DNA from: Eudorina sp. 2006-703-Eu-15
Lineage: Eukaryota > Chlorophyta > Chlorophyceae > Chlamydomonadales > Volvocaceae
Assembly (NCBI GenBank): GCA_003117195.1
Contig: BDSI01000020.1
Location: forward strand, 727,146-791,145
DNA length: 64,000 bases
Direction of reading: 5' to 3'
The translations under genes and the position numbers were made by a program. Each line of letters starts with the position of its first letter. Position 1 is the stretch's first letter. The notes under the pieces are model-generated. The model saw only the letters and a list, made by a program, of their open reading frames with translations, made no database searches and was not told the origin of the DNA. Below are positions 24,556 to 36,500 of this stretch, piece by piece.

Positions 24556-27500
24556 ATGCCCAACCCTGTGCCAGATAAGGCTGCCGGCGCCGGTAGGTTG
24601 GAGGCGCAGTCCCGTGGAAGCGAACTGCAGGGAGCGAGCTTCGGGAGTGTTGCCGTCGAAGGAAATTCAAGACGCAACATAGAGTCGCATATTCATGCGC
24701 AACACCTTGATGCGCAGCGCCTCCTTTGGGCAAGACGCCTGTTCTCATTGTCTTTGTCATCCATGTCCGCTGAACTGCGACAGCGCAGAACATAGGTTTG
24801 CATGTGCTTTAATAACCAAATCACTCTTCGCTGATACGTTGTGCTGTTTTTAGCCATCATGTCTGCTATTGTCTTGGCATTCAGAGCGTTCAGACCCGAA
24901 CGTCTCACCTGCCTTTTGCCCTCGAACGCACATCTGGCCCATGATACGCAGCGGCAAAACCTTCGCCTAACAAAAATGCAACTCCCAAGCCCAGCAGCGA
25001 CGGCGCCCCAGCAAAGCCTGCCAGCGTTGCGAGCCCAAAGGTGGCCAGCAAGTCTGGGCCGTCCAGCCCAGTCAAGAAGACAGCCGGCAACGCGCCAGCG
25101 GCCAAGTCAACCGCTGCCAGTGCAGGCCCCAGCCCGCCAGCTGTCGCAGGCCCCCCAAGCCCCGTGACACCCAGGTCCGTCCCCGCTGGGCCGCCTGCAG
25201 CCAAAACTGCAGCGGCGGCGAAGCCCTCATCTGGTGACACAGCCCCTTCTGCCGCATCGTCTGCTGCGGCAGCTTCCCCACCGGCAGCGACGACCAAGCC
25301 CACGGCTGCTCCCGGTGCCGCGGCGGCAGCCGCCCCATCGTCTCCAGCCCCAGTCCCAGCAACTGCAGCTTCAGCAGCAACGCAGAGACGCGATGCAACT
25401 TCTACTGCCGCGGAGGCCGTCCGCACAGGCACGCCGCCGGCAGCCCCCAAGGCCGCGCCACCCGCTTCCCTAGCTTCCCCTCCGCTGCCGCCGACGCCCG
25501 CCTTGGAGTCGCCTTCAGCGATACCATCGACCCTTCAAAGGCAGTCCACAGCGGGTGGCGCAGCCACCACCAGTCCACCTGCCACCACCAGTCCACCTGC
25601 CACCACCAGTCCACCTGCCACCACCAGTCCACCTGCCACCACCCGTCCACCTGCCACCACCAGTCCACCTGCCACCACCAGTCCACCTGCCACCACCAGT
25701 CCACCCGCCACCGCCGCCGTCCAGGTCGCTGTCACTTCCCCGGCCGTGAAACAGACTGCCAGCACCACCGGTAACACCGTCTCGGTGAAGAGTGTCGCAG
25801 TCGCACCCACCAGTCGACCCATCACGCCAGCCAACACAGGACCCATCACGCCCGCAGCTGCCGCACCTGGGTCAGCGTCGTTGTCGTCGCCGTCGGCGGT
25901 GGCGAAACTCTCGAGCACCGGAGGCACCGACGCCACGAATGCTCATGACGAGAAGGCGGGGGCCGTGAAGGCGCCGCCGCCGCAACCGGCGGCGGCAGCG
26001 TCGCTGCGTTCCCTTCCATCCGCCAGCCAGGTTGCAGTGGCGCCCACCGTGGACTGCATCGTGGTCAAGCCGGCGACCCCGACCCCGCCCATCAAGGGTG
26101 CGCCGTCACTCAAGGTGATTTCGGTGCCGCTGAGGGGCTCCGGCGGCGGCGCCGCCGACGGCGAACCCGTCCCCGTCGACGCCCCCGCTACGGCACAATC
26201 GGCCGATAGCTTCACCTGGGCACCGATGCTGGTGCCCAAGGCGACGTCGGCATCCCTGGCGGCGGCACCGTCAACGGCGGCGCCGACAGCGTCAGCGCCA
26301 GTTGAGTTCCTCGGGCACTCCGCCTCCAGCAAACGCCTCATAATGGGTGCACCGCCGACGGCGGCGGAGGCGGAGGAGGCGCCGCCGGTGCCGCCCGCGG
26401 CGCCAACGCCGCAACCGGCGCCTGTCGCAGCGGCCGGCGGCGGCGGCGGTGTCGTGGTGGTGACCCTGGAGGACAACCCCGGGGGCTCCTGTCCTGTGGA
26501 GGTGGCGCTGGCGGGTCTGTCCGCAGACGGCCACGGCGAGGTGATGGTGGCGGACCTGGTGACGGCGGCCATGAAGGCGCTGAGGGCCAGGTGTGCGGGG
26601 GGGTGGGGTCGCAGAGGGGTGGGGAGGGGCTAGATGTAGGGGGCTTGCTCGGGGGAGAAGTGGCGCCGTGGAAGAGGGCGGAGCCATGCGGCTCGGCCGG
26701 CTCGGTGTGCTTCTACGGAAACCAGTGAAGTGGCGGTGACATGTTGGGTGCTGGCGGGTGCTCACGGAGGTGTACACGAGCGCTTAATGCATGCGCCCCT
26801 GTCCGCTCATCCCTACGCGTGAATTCTTTGACCAGGTACGGCGCCGTACAGCCTGGGCCCTACGTCACGGCGGTGCTGGTGGAGCCCAGCGGCCGGAGGC
26901 GGGTGCTGCCCACCTTCGATTCGGTGCCTCAGGAGCTGCTGGCGGCTGTGGCGTCCGGCAGCGGGGCGGGTGTAGTGCTGCAGGGCGTTACGTGCGGGGA
27001 AGGTGAGAGGCTATGTGTGAAGATATGAGAGAAAACAAGAGGGAGAGGGCGGGAGGGAGAGTGACAGGTAGAGAGGAAGGGAGCGATGGAAGCGCTTGCG
27101 CGGGCGGATGCGCATATGAGCGCGCACCCACATCACCCCGCAATATCTCTCTCTCTCGCGCGCGTATTTCCCTCAACTCCAGGGCACATCTGCCCTGGGC
27201 GCTTCCCATGGGTAGCCGCCCTGGCGTGATTGCACCTTCCACCCACGCACTCAGCACATGCGGGGTCCCATCTTGCCGTCTTGGCCTCCGCCCCGACCCC
27301 TCATGCGCCGGCCCCCTCGCGGTTTCGTCCCCCAGCAGAGCCGGCGAGCCGCCCTGCTGCGCCCGCGGTCAGCCGCGCCCCGGTGATACCGCTGCCGGGA
27401 TTCGCGGAGACCTCCGAGCCTGGCGGCCACAGCGGAGTGCACCCCGTCGTGGCCAGGGCGCCGAGCCGCGTGACGTTCTTTTCGGAGAGCGGCGGCGCAC

Positions 27501-30500
27501 TCACCCAGGGGCCCAGCGCCGGGGGCGGCGTCAGCACCAACGGCCGGGCGGAACCCTCGCCGGCGTTCCTGCCCACGCGGGGCCTGCTGCGCGGCGTTAG
27601 CCGCACGGCCAGCGGCACCTCCGCGGCCGGCGGCGGCGCCGGCGGACGGATCTTGGGCGCCGCGCACCGCAGCGTGCGAATCAGGCTGGAGGACAACACC
27701 GTGGAGACACTGTGTGTGGAGTCGGCGGCGCCGTCGGTGACCTCGATGGCGTCGTCGTTCCGGGGCGCGCGGCTGCCGCCTCTGCGCGTCGAGAGCAGCA
27801 CCGACAAGCGCGGCAGCGCCGCCGGCGGCGGCGCCGGGACCGCGGCCGCGGTCGAGGAGGACGTCGTCGTCCCGAATCCCCATCGCGGCAAGCTGGCCAT
27901 CACGCGCAGCTCCCGGCGGCTGATGGTGCCGCCCATTGACATGGCCGCGGAGTCGGTGGGCTCCTCGGAATTTGAGCGGGCCGTGCGCGCCCAGACCGCG
28001 ACGAGGCGGGATCCCGTGCAGATGCTGCGGAACACGGAGAGCGTGGGGGCGGACTTGGATGCCCGGGTGGCGACGGCGGCGCCGGTGAGCAGCGGAGAGG
28101 ACAGCGCGGAGGACCACGCAGCAGCAGCAGCGGCCGCCGCCGCCGACGGGCTGGCGGCCGGCGGCGCGCGCAACACCGGCACCGCGAGGGCCGGGTCCCT
28201 GGCTAGGACGTCGGCGACGACGCCGGGAGCCGCGCCGCTGGCGCTTTCGCCGGGTGTGGTCAAGGCGCGGGCGTCCTGGACCGACGGCGCGGATTTAGGG
28301 AACGCGGCGGTGCCGCCGGCGGCATCCGCGGCGGCGGCTTCCAACACGGCGACGAAGAAGCCCGGGTTGTTTGTGCGTACGGAGGCCGACCCGGCCAGCG
28401 GCGAAGAGGCGGAGGCGGCGTTTTTCCCGGCGCCGGCGGCAGGTGGGCGGTGCCGCGAGGGGTAACAGAGGCCGGAGGGTGTGTGTGCGAGGGGTGTGGG
28501 TTGTGGTTGTGGTGGCCCCGGTAACCTCGCGTCACGAACACAGGCGTATGAGCTTCGGCCGACTTCCAGACAGGCTTATGAGTTTAGCGCACTTCGCCGA
28601 AGACCTCGAGCCCTGGGCGGCGTAGCCATGCCCCGCAACAGAAGCCGCAGTCGCAGTATCGAGGTGGTTCGAGCCGAGGGGTCCACTTAGCTGCTCCTGC
28701 ACTCGCCCTCATGCCCCACCCTATGTCCACCAACGACCTACATTACCCCCCTCATCGTCTGGGCCTGCGGGCCGTCGGCACCGATCCCCCAGCCACCTCC
28801 TCATACACAGCACATGGATGGCATTGCCCTTCCCAATTGTCCTCCCCAACGGTCCTCCACAACGGTCCTCCACAACGGTCTTCCCCAACCTTCCTCGCCA
28901 CCTTTCCTCCCCAACCTTCCTCCCCAACTTTCCTCCCCAACGGTCCTTGGGTCTGGGTGCTCCGTCACAGACTGGATGGAGCTGATGGGGCTGGACCTGC
29001 CGGAAGACGGGGAGCAGGCATATCCGGGAGGCTGCATGGCCTGCTTCGGATCGAGCGGCAAGGTACGGGGCGGGCGCCGGGGCGGGGCAGGGTATGCCAC
29101 CCATGAAGAGACGGAGAAGCAGGACCTGTACGTAGGGGGGTGGGGGCCGCTGAGGGGCGGGATGGCGCCCGGAATCAGGACGGAGACCAGAGCGTGGCGC
29201 CATCCCGCACGGAGGGTGAGGTTGGCTCGCGGATGCGCTCCATCGCGCGTACCTCACGTGTCACCCCGTGGGCCCACGTCCACCGGGTGCTGGTCAGCCT
29301 TGATGGCGCCGTAGCGTGTGGCGCCAATGGCAGGGCTGCAATGCGGAGATGTTGCCGGGCGGACGGACCGCAGCTTCCGCGAAGGAGACCGCTTCCGGGA
29401 CACCGCTCATAGGGCCCCACATGCGGCCACGTGCGGTGCTATCCGCGCCCGCCTGGCCGCTGATGTACTGGCAGGCACCGCCCCTCCTGAGTGATGGCGC
29501 ACCGGGGCCGGTGCGGCCGGTGCGGATCACAGGGCGCATTGCCGACATTCCTCCACCCCGGCGGTTTGTACCTACGTTGCCGCCGCCGTCCTCCCTGCCT
29601 TGGCTCGTTGGCCGCCTGTCCCCGCCGCCTCATTCCTCCGTAGGTGGCGCAGCAGCAGCAGTGGCGGGAGCGGCTCAGGACCGCGCTCGCGACACAGGAC
29701 GCGGCGGAGGTGGCGGCATGGTGAGCGGCTGGATGACATTCGACCAACTGACGGGTCGGCTTGCGGCCCGGCCGGATAGCTAGCTCAGGTTTGGGTCCGT
29801 CGGTTTGGGCCCGTGTGTCCTTTCCAACGCTTATGCTTTTCATTACGAGGTAACGGCATCTGGTGCTGTTTCGGTATTTGCCCTCATGGGCGAGGTAGGC
29901 GGTAGGCGGCCCCTTTGTACCCCGCGCCGTGCTGACCCTGGACGACAGCGCCCTGCCGCGCTAAGGCCCGTTTGGTGGCGTCGCGAAGTGAGGCTTGCCA
30001 GCGCCCAAGTATGCTATATGGGAGATTAGCGGATCAGCAAGAAAGGGACTGAGACGGTTGTCGATGTCGATGCGGCGGCCGTGGTTGAGGGGGTTGCAGC
30101 AGCTGCACCAGCACCGATCCGATCAGATGAACATGAGGGGCAGGCAGGAGGGGAAGTGCGGCTCTTGCATCAGCACGAGCGGGGGAGAGGCGTATCTTGA
30201 CGGCCGCACTGACGCCATCCGCTGACTGCTCGCAACCGTTTCTCGCTCTGCCGCGACCTCACCCCTTCCCCTTCCCTCCTCACCCCTTTCGCGCTTCCTT
30301 CCCTTGCCTGGTTTGACATGCATCGTCCGGCCCAGGGTGGCCTTCCACAACGGCCGCAGCGGCAACCGCAACCCGGACGAGCTGAACGCGGTGCTGTGGC
30401 TGGCGGTGGAGGCCCGCGCCCCCGAGCTGGTGCGGGTGCTGCTGAGGGGAGGGGCGCAGCCCGACGCGCCGCGACCCATCGCACCCGTTCCGCAACCCAC

Positions 30501-33500
30501 TGCACGGACCCCCGGGTCGCGGCCTCTGTCTGCACGTGTCAAGGACTCCGCGTCGGTGGCCGCGGCGCCGTCGGCTTGGTGGCCGGGTTCAGCGGCGCCG
30601 GCCACGGCTGCGCTCGAGGGCCTTACGCCGCTGATGCGCGCGGCGGAGCTGGGTGCTCACCCCGTGGTGGAGGCGTTACTCGCCGCGGGCGCCAACCCGG
30701 TTCTGCCGCAGCCGATCAACGGCTGGACGGCGGTGCACCGCGCCATCCTGGCCACGCAGCCGTCGTCGGCGATGTGGGCCAGCCGCCGGGTGTCGCTGGC
30801 GGCCCCGCCGCCGGTCGCTGCCGCCAGCGGCGGCAGTGTCACCAGCAGCGACGGCGCCGTCGCCGGCAAGGGCGCTGACCTGACCAAGGGCAGCGGCAAA
30901 GATGCCGCTGAGGCCTCTGATGGCTCGGCTGCTGGGCTTTACTGCCTGAAGGTCATGGTTGCACGCATCGGTCTCCAGCACGCGGCCGTGCTGATGACGG
31001 CGGGTCGCCACACCGACGACCTGCTCCGGTTCGCGGTGCGTCACGGCCGCTCTGCAGCGCTGTCCTGGCTGCTGTCAGCGGGGCTGTCGGCGGAGCACGG
31101 GGGGAACGAAGACGAGGACGATGATGAGCAGTCGTGCGCCTTCCTGGCGGGCCAGTTGGGCCTTACCGTGGAGGTGTGGGACATGGCGCCGCCGCTGCGG
31201 GGCAAGAGCTCGTCAGGCCCGTTACGCGACCCCGCCCGGCCGCTGTCGTGGATGTTCAGCCCGGAGGAGCGCCTGTTTGCGGACCGGCGGAGGCAGCTGC
31301 TGATGGGGGCGGCGGCGGGCGGCAAGGTGGAGGTCCTGGCGACGGTGAGCCGGCTCGAATGCACAATGTCTGAGAACAATGTCGGAGAACCCCGCCGGCG
31401 CTGTTGATTAGGGGGATGGTATACACTATGTAGGCAATTCCTGCCCACATATGGACATGGCGGGGTAGATCCATGGGTCATGGCTGGCTGGGCCTACCAC
31501 GGCAGCCCTCTTGCTGCATATAGCTATGAAGAGGTCCCGCCCGCATCGCCCTGGCTTGCCACCCGTCTCCCGCCCCCAGATCCTGGACAAGCCTCCGCCC
31601 TTCGACCGTCTGCGCCGCGACGAGCTGGAGTCCGCCATCGGGGCGTGTCGCCTGGCGCAGCCCCGAAACCAGCGAGCCGTGGAGGAGCTGCTGGCCCGTA
31701 AGGCCCATTCGTACATGGTGTGGGACCGTGAGGTGCTTCCGGCGCTGAGGCGCTTCGACGAGGCGGTCATCAGCGAGTGGATCGTGAGGGACAGACCGCT
31801 GCCGGCTGACGTGAGGCGGGCGGGGATTACCGGGAAGGGAAGGGAGTTAAGCGCTGGGGTCCTAGAGTGGCTACCCGGTCAATGTGTGCATTGTGTGCGG
31901 AGGATATCGATGCCGGGAAGGGGGATGTCCTTTGGGGAGCCTTGCAGGCGGGTCAGGGTTGGCTCTGCTCAAAGCGACGATTCAGGGATGGAGGTTGGCA
32001 GGTGTGTGAAAGCGGTATTGATGCGGCCGAATCTGCGGTTTCATCCGGTAGAGAGCCATAAGTAGAAGGCCGAGGTCTATAAAGGGTTTTGTTTTCATTA
32101 CTGTTGCTCTGTCGGTCGCCGTGTTTGACGGGTCGGCGATTCGTGACCTGGATGCAAGGGTTGTTGGTTGGCGTCCGTTACCCGGGCGTGTGCGTGCCGT
32201 ACCCCCGCCCGACCGCCCCCCCGCCCCCTCAGGTTGATCGCGCCATGGCGGCGCTGCTGTCCTCGGAGCGGCTGTCGTCGCCGCTGTGGCAGGACAGCGC
32301 GACGGCGTCCGTACAGGCGCTCCTGGACGCAGGCGCCGACATCGAGTACGAGTGGGACGTGGAGCTGCCGGCGGTGGCGCAGCCGCCAGGCTGCCGCAAC
32401 GTCAAGACCCTGCGGCCCCTGCAGGCGGCGCTGCTGGCGCCGTCGCCCGCGGTTGTACGACAGCTGCTCGCCGCCGGCGCGGATGTGCGCCGACGCGACG
32501 CCTCCGGCGAAAACGCGCTGTTCTTCGCTGTCCGTATGGCGGCCGCCGCCGCCGCCGCCGCGCGCGAGTTCGACAACCCCGATGCGGTGCGAGAGGTGCG
32601 GCTGCAGCCAAGCGAAGTCAGCCGCGCAAACAGCAGCGGCCGTACGACCGGCGCCGCTGCCGTCGCGGCGGCGGAGGCTGCCGCTGCTGAGTGCATCGGT
32701 GTGCTCCTGACCGCCGACTGCGCCGCCGAGCTGCTGTCCGCTCGCAATGACGACGGCCTGACGCCTGCCGTACTGGCGGCGCTGGCGGACCTGCAGCAGG
32801 TGCTGGCCAAGCTGTGCGCTGCGGGGGCCGACCCATGGGCCACTCCGCTGCCGGCGCCGCTCGGCGCGCCGGAGGCGCCGAGGGAGCTCCTGCCCGCTCC
32901 CGTCTTGGTTGCCGGCGGTATGATTGGTGGTGCGCCCGGTGCCTCTGCCCCTCTGCGGCGGCCGTCGGCGGTATCCGCGGCGGCGGCTGCGGGGCTGTGG
33001 TCTGTGGGCCACGAAGTCGCACGGATCGGGGCTCTGTCGGCGCTGGGTGTGCTCCTTGGGCAGCCGTCTTCGGCGCTGGGCCGCAAGGTGGTGCTGCCGG
33101 CGGCCAGCTCCGAGCAGGCAGCGGCTCGACGGCGGGAGGCGCTGGTGGGCGCTATCCGCGGCGGCCGCGTCGGCGCCGCCAAGATCGCGCTCGACGCAGA
33201 CGGCCTCGGCGGCAGCCTCTATGAAGCCGACCTGCAGGCGGCGCTGGCGCTGTGCAAGGCCAGCGCCGCTGCCCTGTCGCCGCTGCCGCCGCCTGCTGGC
33301 GCCGCTGACGTGATTGCCGCCGGCGGCGTCGGCGACGGCGACCCGCCTCGGTACGACACTATGGCGGCCTTCCTGGCCTCCCGCTGCCACGTCTATATGA
33401 GCTGGGTGGGCGAGGTCCTGCCCGCCATCCGCACTTCTAACGTGGGCGTTGTGAGGCGGTGGATCGCGCACGACAAGGTCAGCGCCGACGATACCACGAA

Positions 33501-36500
33501 GGCGCTCTGCGCGCTGGTGGAGTCGGCTGGGCAGTGCATCATCAGCGGCACCGCGGCCGACGGCGCCGACCCCAACTCGAGTTCGGTGGCGACCACGACG
33601 GCGGCGCCCGGCGGCGGCGACGGGGTGTTGCTGCGGCTGTCGAGTCTGGCGGCGGCGCACCCGGGCAAGGCCACCGCCGACACCGCCTCGGAGCTGTTGA
33701 AGGCGGGTGCGGACGTCAACCACCAGCAGGACGCCGCGGACGGCGGACTGACGCTGCTGATGCAGGTGGGCAGCTGGGCAAGGGGGCGGGGAGGGGGCAC
33801 CCTGGCCGAGAGGGGGTGGAGGCGGCGGATGACGAAATGACGATGATGGGGGACGGCGGGCGGCGGATGTAGGGGCCGGCTGCGGGCGACTGGGGTGTCC
33901 AGCCTCCTGGTATGCCCCTCTCGTCGTTCCGGTGCGCCGTGCACGAACGAGACAGATCCCTACCGATCCGCACCACATTTGTCACAACATCGTCCGGGTG
34001 TTGTGCTCTCTCTCGAGGAAATCCGGTGCCGTACCCCGGTCTTCCGACCCGTCCCGCCAGGTGGCGCTCAAGGGGCACCTGCCGCTGCTGGAGCTGCTGT
34101 TGGCCCGGGGCGCCCGGGTGGATGCCGAGGACGCCAATGGCAGGACGGCGGTGGACCACGCCGTCCTGTGCCGCGCCCGCCTGAACGACAACGGCTGCCT
34201 GTCGGCCCTGCTGGCCGCCTACGGCCCGCGCCGCCTCAACGCGCACCGCACCCACGCCGGCGACTCGGCGCTGATGCTCGCGGTCCGAGCCGGGGACTCC
34301 ACGGCGGCGCAGCTGCTGCTGGGCGCCGGCGCGACGCCGGCGGCGGCGGACGCCAGCGCGCCGGCGGTGCCGACCTCCTCCGCCACCGCTGCCATCTTCG
34401 GCGGCGTCGGTGCGGTCAGCCGCGCGCGGGGCGCCTCATGCCCCCCGGACACCACCGCGGGGGGCCCCGACAGCAGCGCCTCGTCCGGCGCTGCGGCGGC
34501 GGCGGCGCCTTTGGACGCCGCGTGTCGGTCCGTTCCATCGGTGTCGGCGCCATCTGGGTTGGTGCCGCCCAGCGACCGGGCTTTGCAGACATTTGCCAGC
34601 GGCCTGGGCCGGCGCGGCAGTGCGGTCTACCTCGCAGCTCGCATGGACGACAAGGTGATGCTGCAGCAGCTGCTGCGGAAGGCCAGCGACGGGGAGGGCG
34701 GGATGGACGCGTGTCGCCACGAGGTGCAGCTGGGGGCACTCCACGGCGGCCGGCTGATGCTGCTGGAGGCGTCCATGTCGTTGCCGGAGCTGCTCAAGGG
34801 GGTGGTGGGCCCGGCGGAGGGCGGCGGCGCAACGGCCCTGGTGAACGCATCCTCGGTGAGTAGGGAGGTGGGCGGCTGGTGCGGTCATGTGGGGTGGGGT
34901 GCTGGCGGATGGGCCTCTCCGGGTGTGTGATTTCTGGAGTGCTCTTGGGTGGGAGTGCTCTTGGGAGTGCTTGCGTTGGAGTTTAGTTACTTGTACCGGC
35001 ACACTTTCGGCGTTGACGAGGTGTTGACGAGGTGTTGAAGATGTGGGACCGCAGCGCTGTCAGCCTTTGCCTGGGCCTTCACCTTCACCCACGTTTCCGG
35101 CGACACCCGGCCGGGTTCGAGGAGGGAGATGCCGCGGAGGGAAAGGCCCCGTTGGCCCCGTTGTGGTGGTAGGTCATCAGAGACACAGTCGCGCTGTGTC
35201 GCAGCGCACCAAGCCCCCTACATATGTATATATACGGCGCACCATCACGACGATTGCGACTGTGCTTGGCTGACCTGACCTCTGTTGGGGCCTGATCGGG
35301 CTCGGGATCCCCGCCGCCTGCCCGTCGTGTGTCGTCCTCTTGTGCAGGTGTGCACTCGGTTGTCGGAGCAGGCGGCGATGCGGCTGTCGGAGGCGCAGGC
35401 CCTGGTGCGGGAGCTGGAGGCGGCGGCCGCGGACGCGGCGTCCTCCGCCGAGCCCTCGCCGCTGTCCTCGCGCGACGTGCCGCGGCTGCGTCGCTACCTG
35501 GCCGCCAAGGCGACGGCGCTGGAGTCGCTGCGGGCCGCCCACGGCCGCATGGGCGAGTTCTACGGCCTGGCCAAGATGCACGCGGAGGCGCTGGAGGGCG
35601 CGCTGCAGGCCAAGAGGGAGCTGGTGGGTGGGAGGCCCGGGCGTCCTGGGTGCGGCGGGGTGGGAGGAGCCTTGTGTGGGCCTTGGATGACGGTCCTTTT
35701 GAACGTTTAGGGAGGACATGTGAGTAGGCGTGATGCGGGTTTGTGCGCTCTAGAGCGCTCGGGATATCCCAAATGGGTTGACGATGAGCGGGATTGAACG
35801 GGGGACCAGCTGTGAATTCGACACTTCTCCACTGGCTTGTCTCGCGGCGCCACATTTGAAGCACGCGCGTTGGGCGCGGGTGCTAAGGACGTGAGGACGT
35901 CTTTTCCGGGCAGGCGCGTCACGTCATCCATAAAGGTGGTCATTGTGCCCGCGCCCGCGCAGCCGCCGCCTGACGTCACCCTCACGGCCGCCTCCGCCCC
36001 CGCCCTGTTCCCGTGTTTCGTCCCCAATGCCCAATGGTACACACAACGGCCTCCGCACCACTCATGGGGGGCTGCTCGCCATCCACCCTCGACCCCCTCC
36101 CGCTGCCCCCATCAGGTGTCGGACTCCATACGCGACGGCAGCGACGCCCAGGTGAAGCTGATGGCGGCGTCCACCCGCCTGACCGCGTCCAAGGAGTCGG
36201 TGCTCCGCAGCGTGTTGGCGCGGCGGGACGCCCAGCTGGGCCGGGTGGAGGCGCTGCTGGACAAGAAGCTGGCGGGGCTGTCGGCGGCGCAGCGCAGGGC
36301 GGAGGCGAAGGTGCGGGCCACCGTACGGAGGCGGGGGTGCAGGGCGGGGGGCCAGGGGGGGACGTGGCCGCTTGGCCGCATGCGGTACTGCGGTGGCTTG
36401 CAGGCCGTGATGTGATACCTCTGAGAGACTAAGAGGCACAAGGTCCAAGTGGGCACCGCCGTGACTGGCAAGCGCGGCGGCAGCGGGCCGGCGGCGGACT

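Noticed and set aside
25563..25706. CRISPR-like spaced repeats
   Set aside because: The units are contiguous with no spacers and lie inside a coding exon of a eukaryotic gene.
32098..33978. 626-codon open frame on the minus strand
   Set aside because: It is the GC-rich shadow of paralogue A exon 9, whose plus-strand frame carries ankyrin repeats and is conserved in B. The antisense frame is Arg-rich with no domain.
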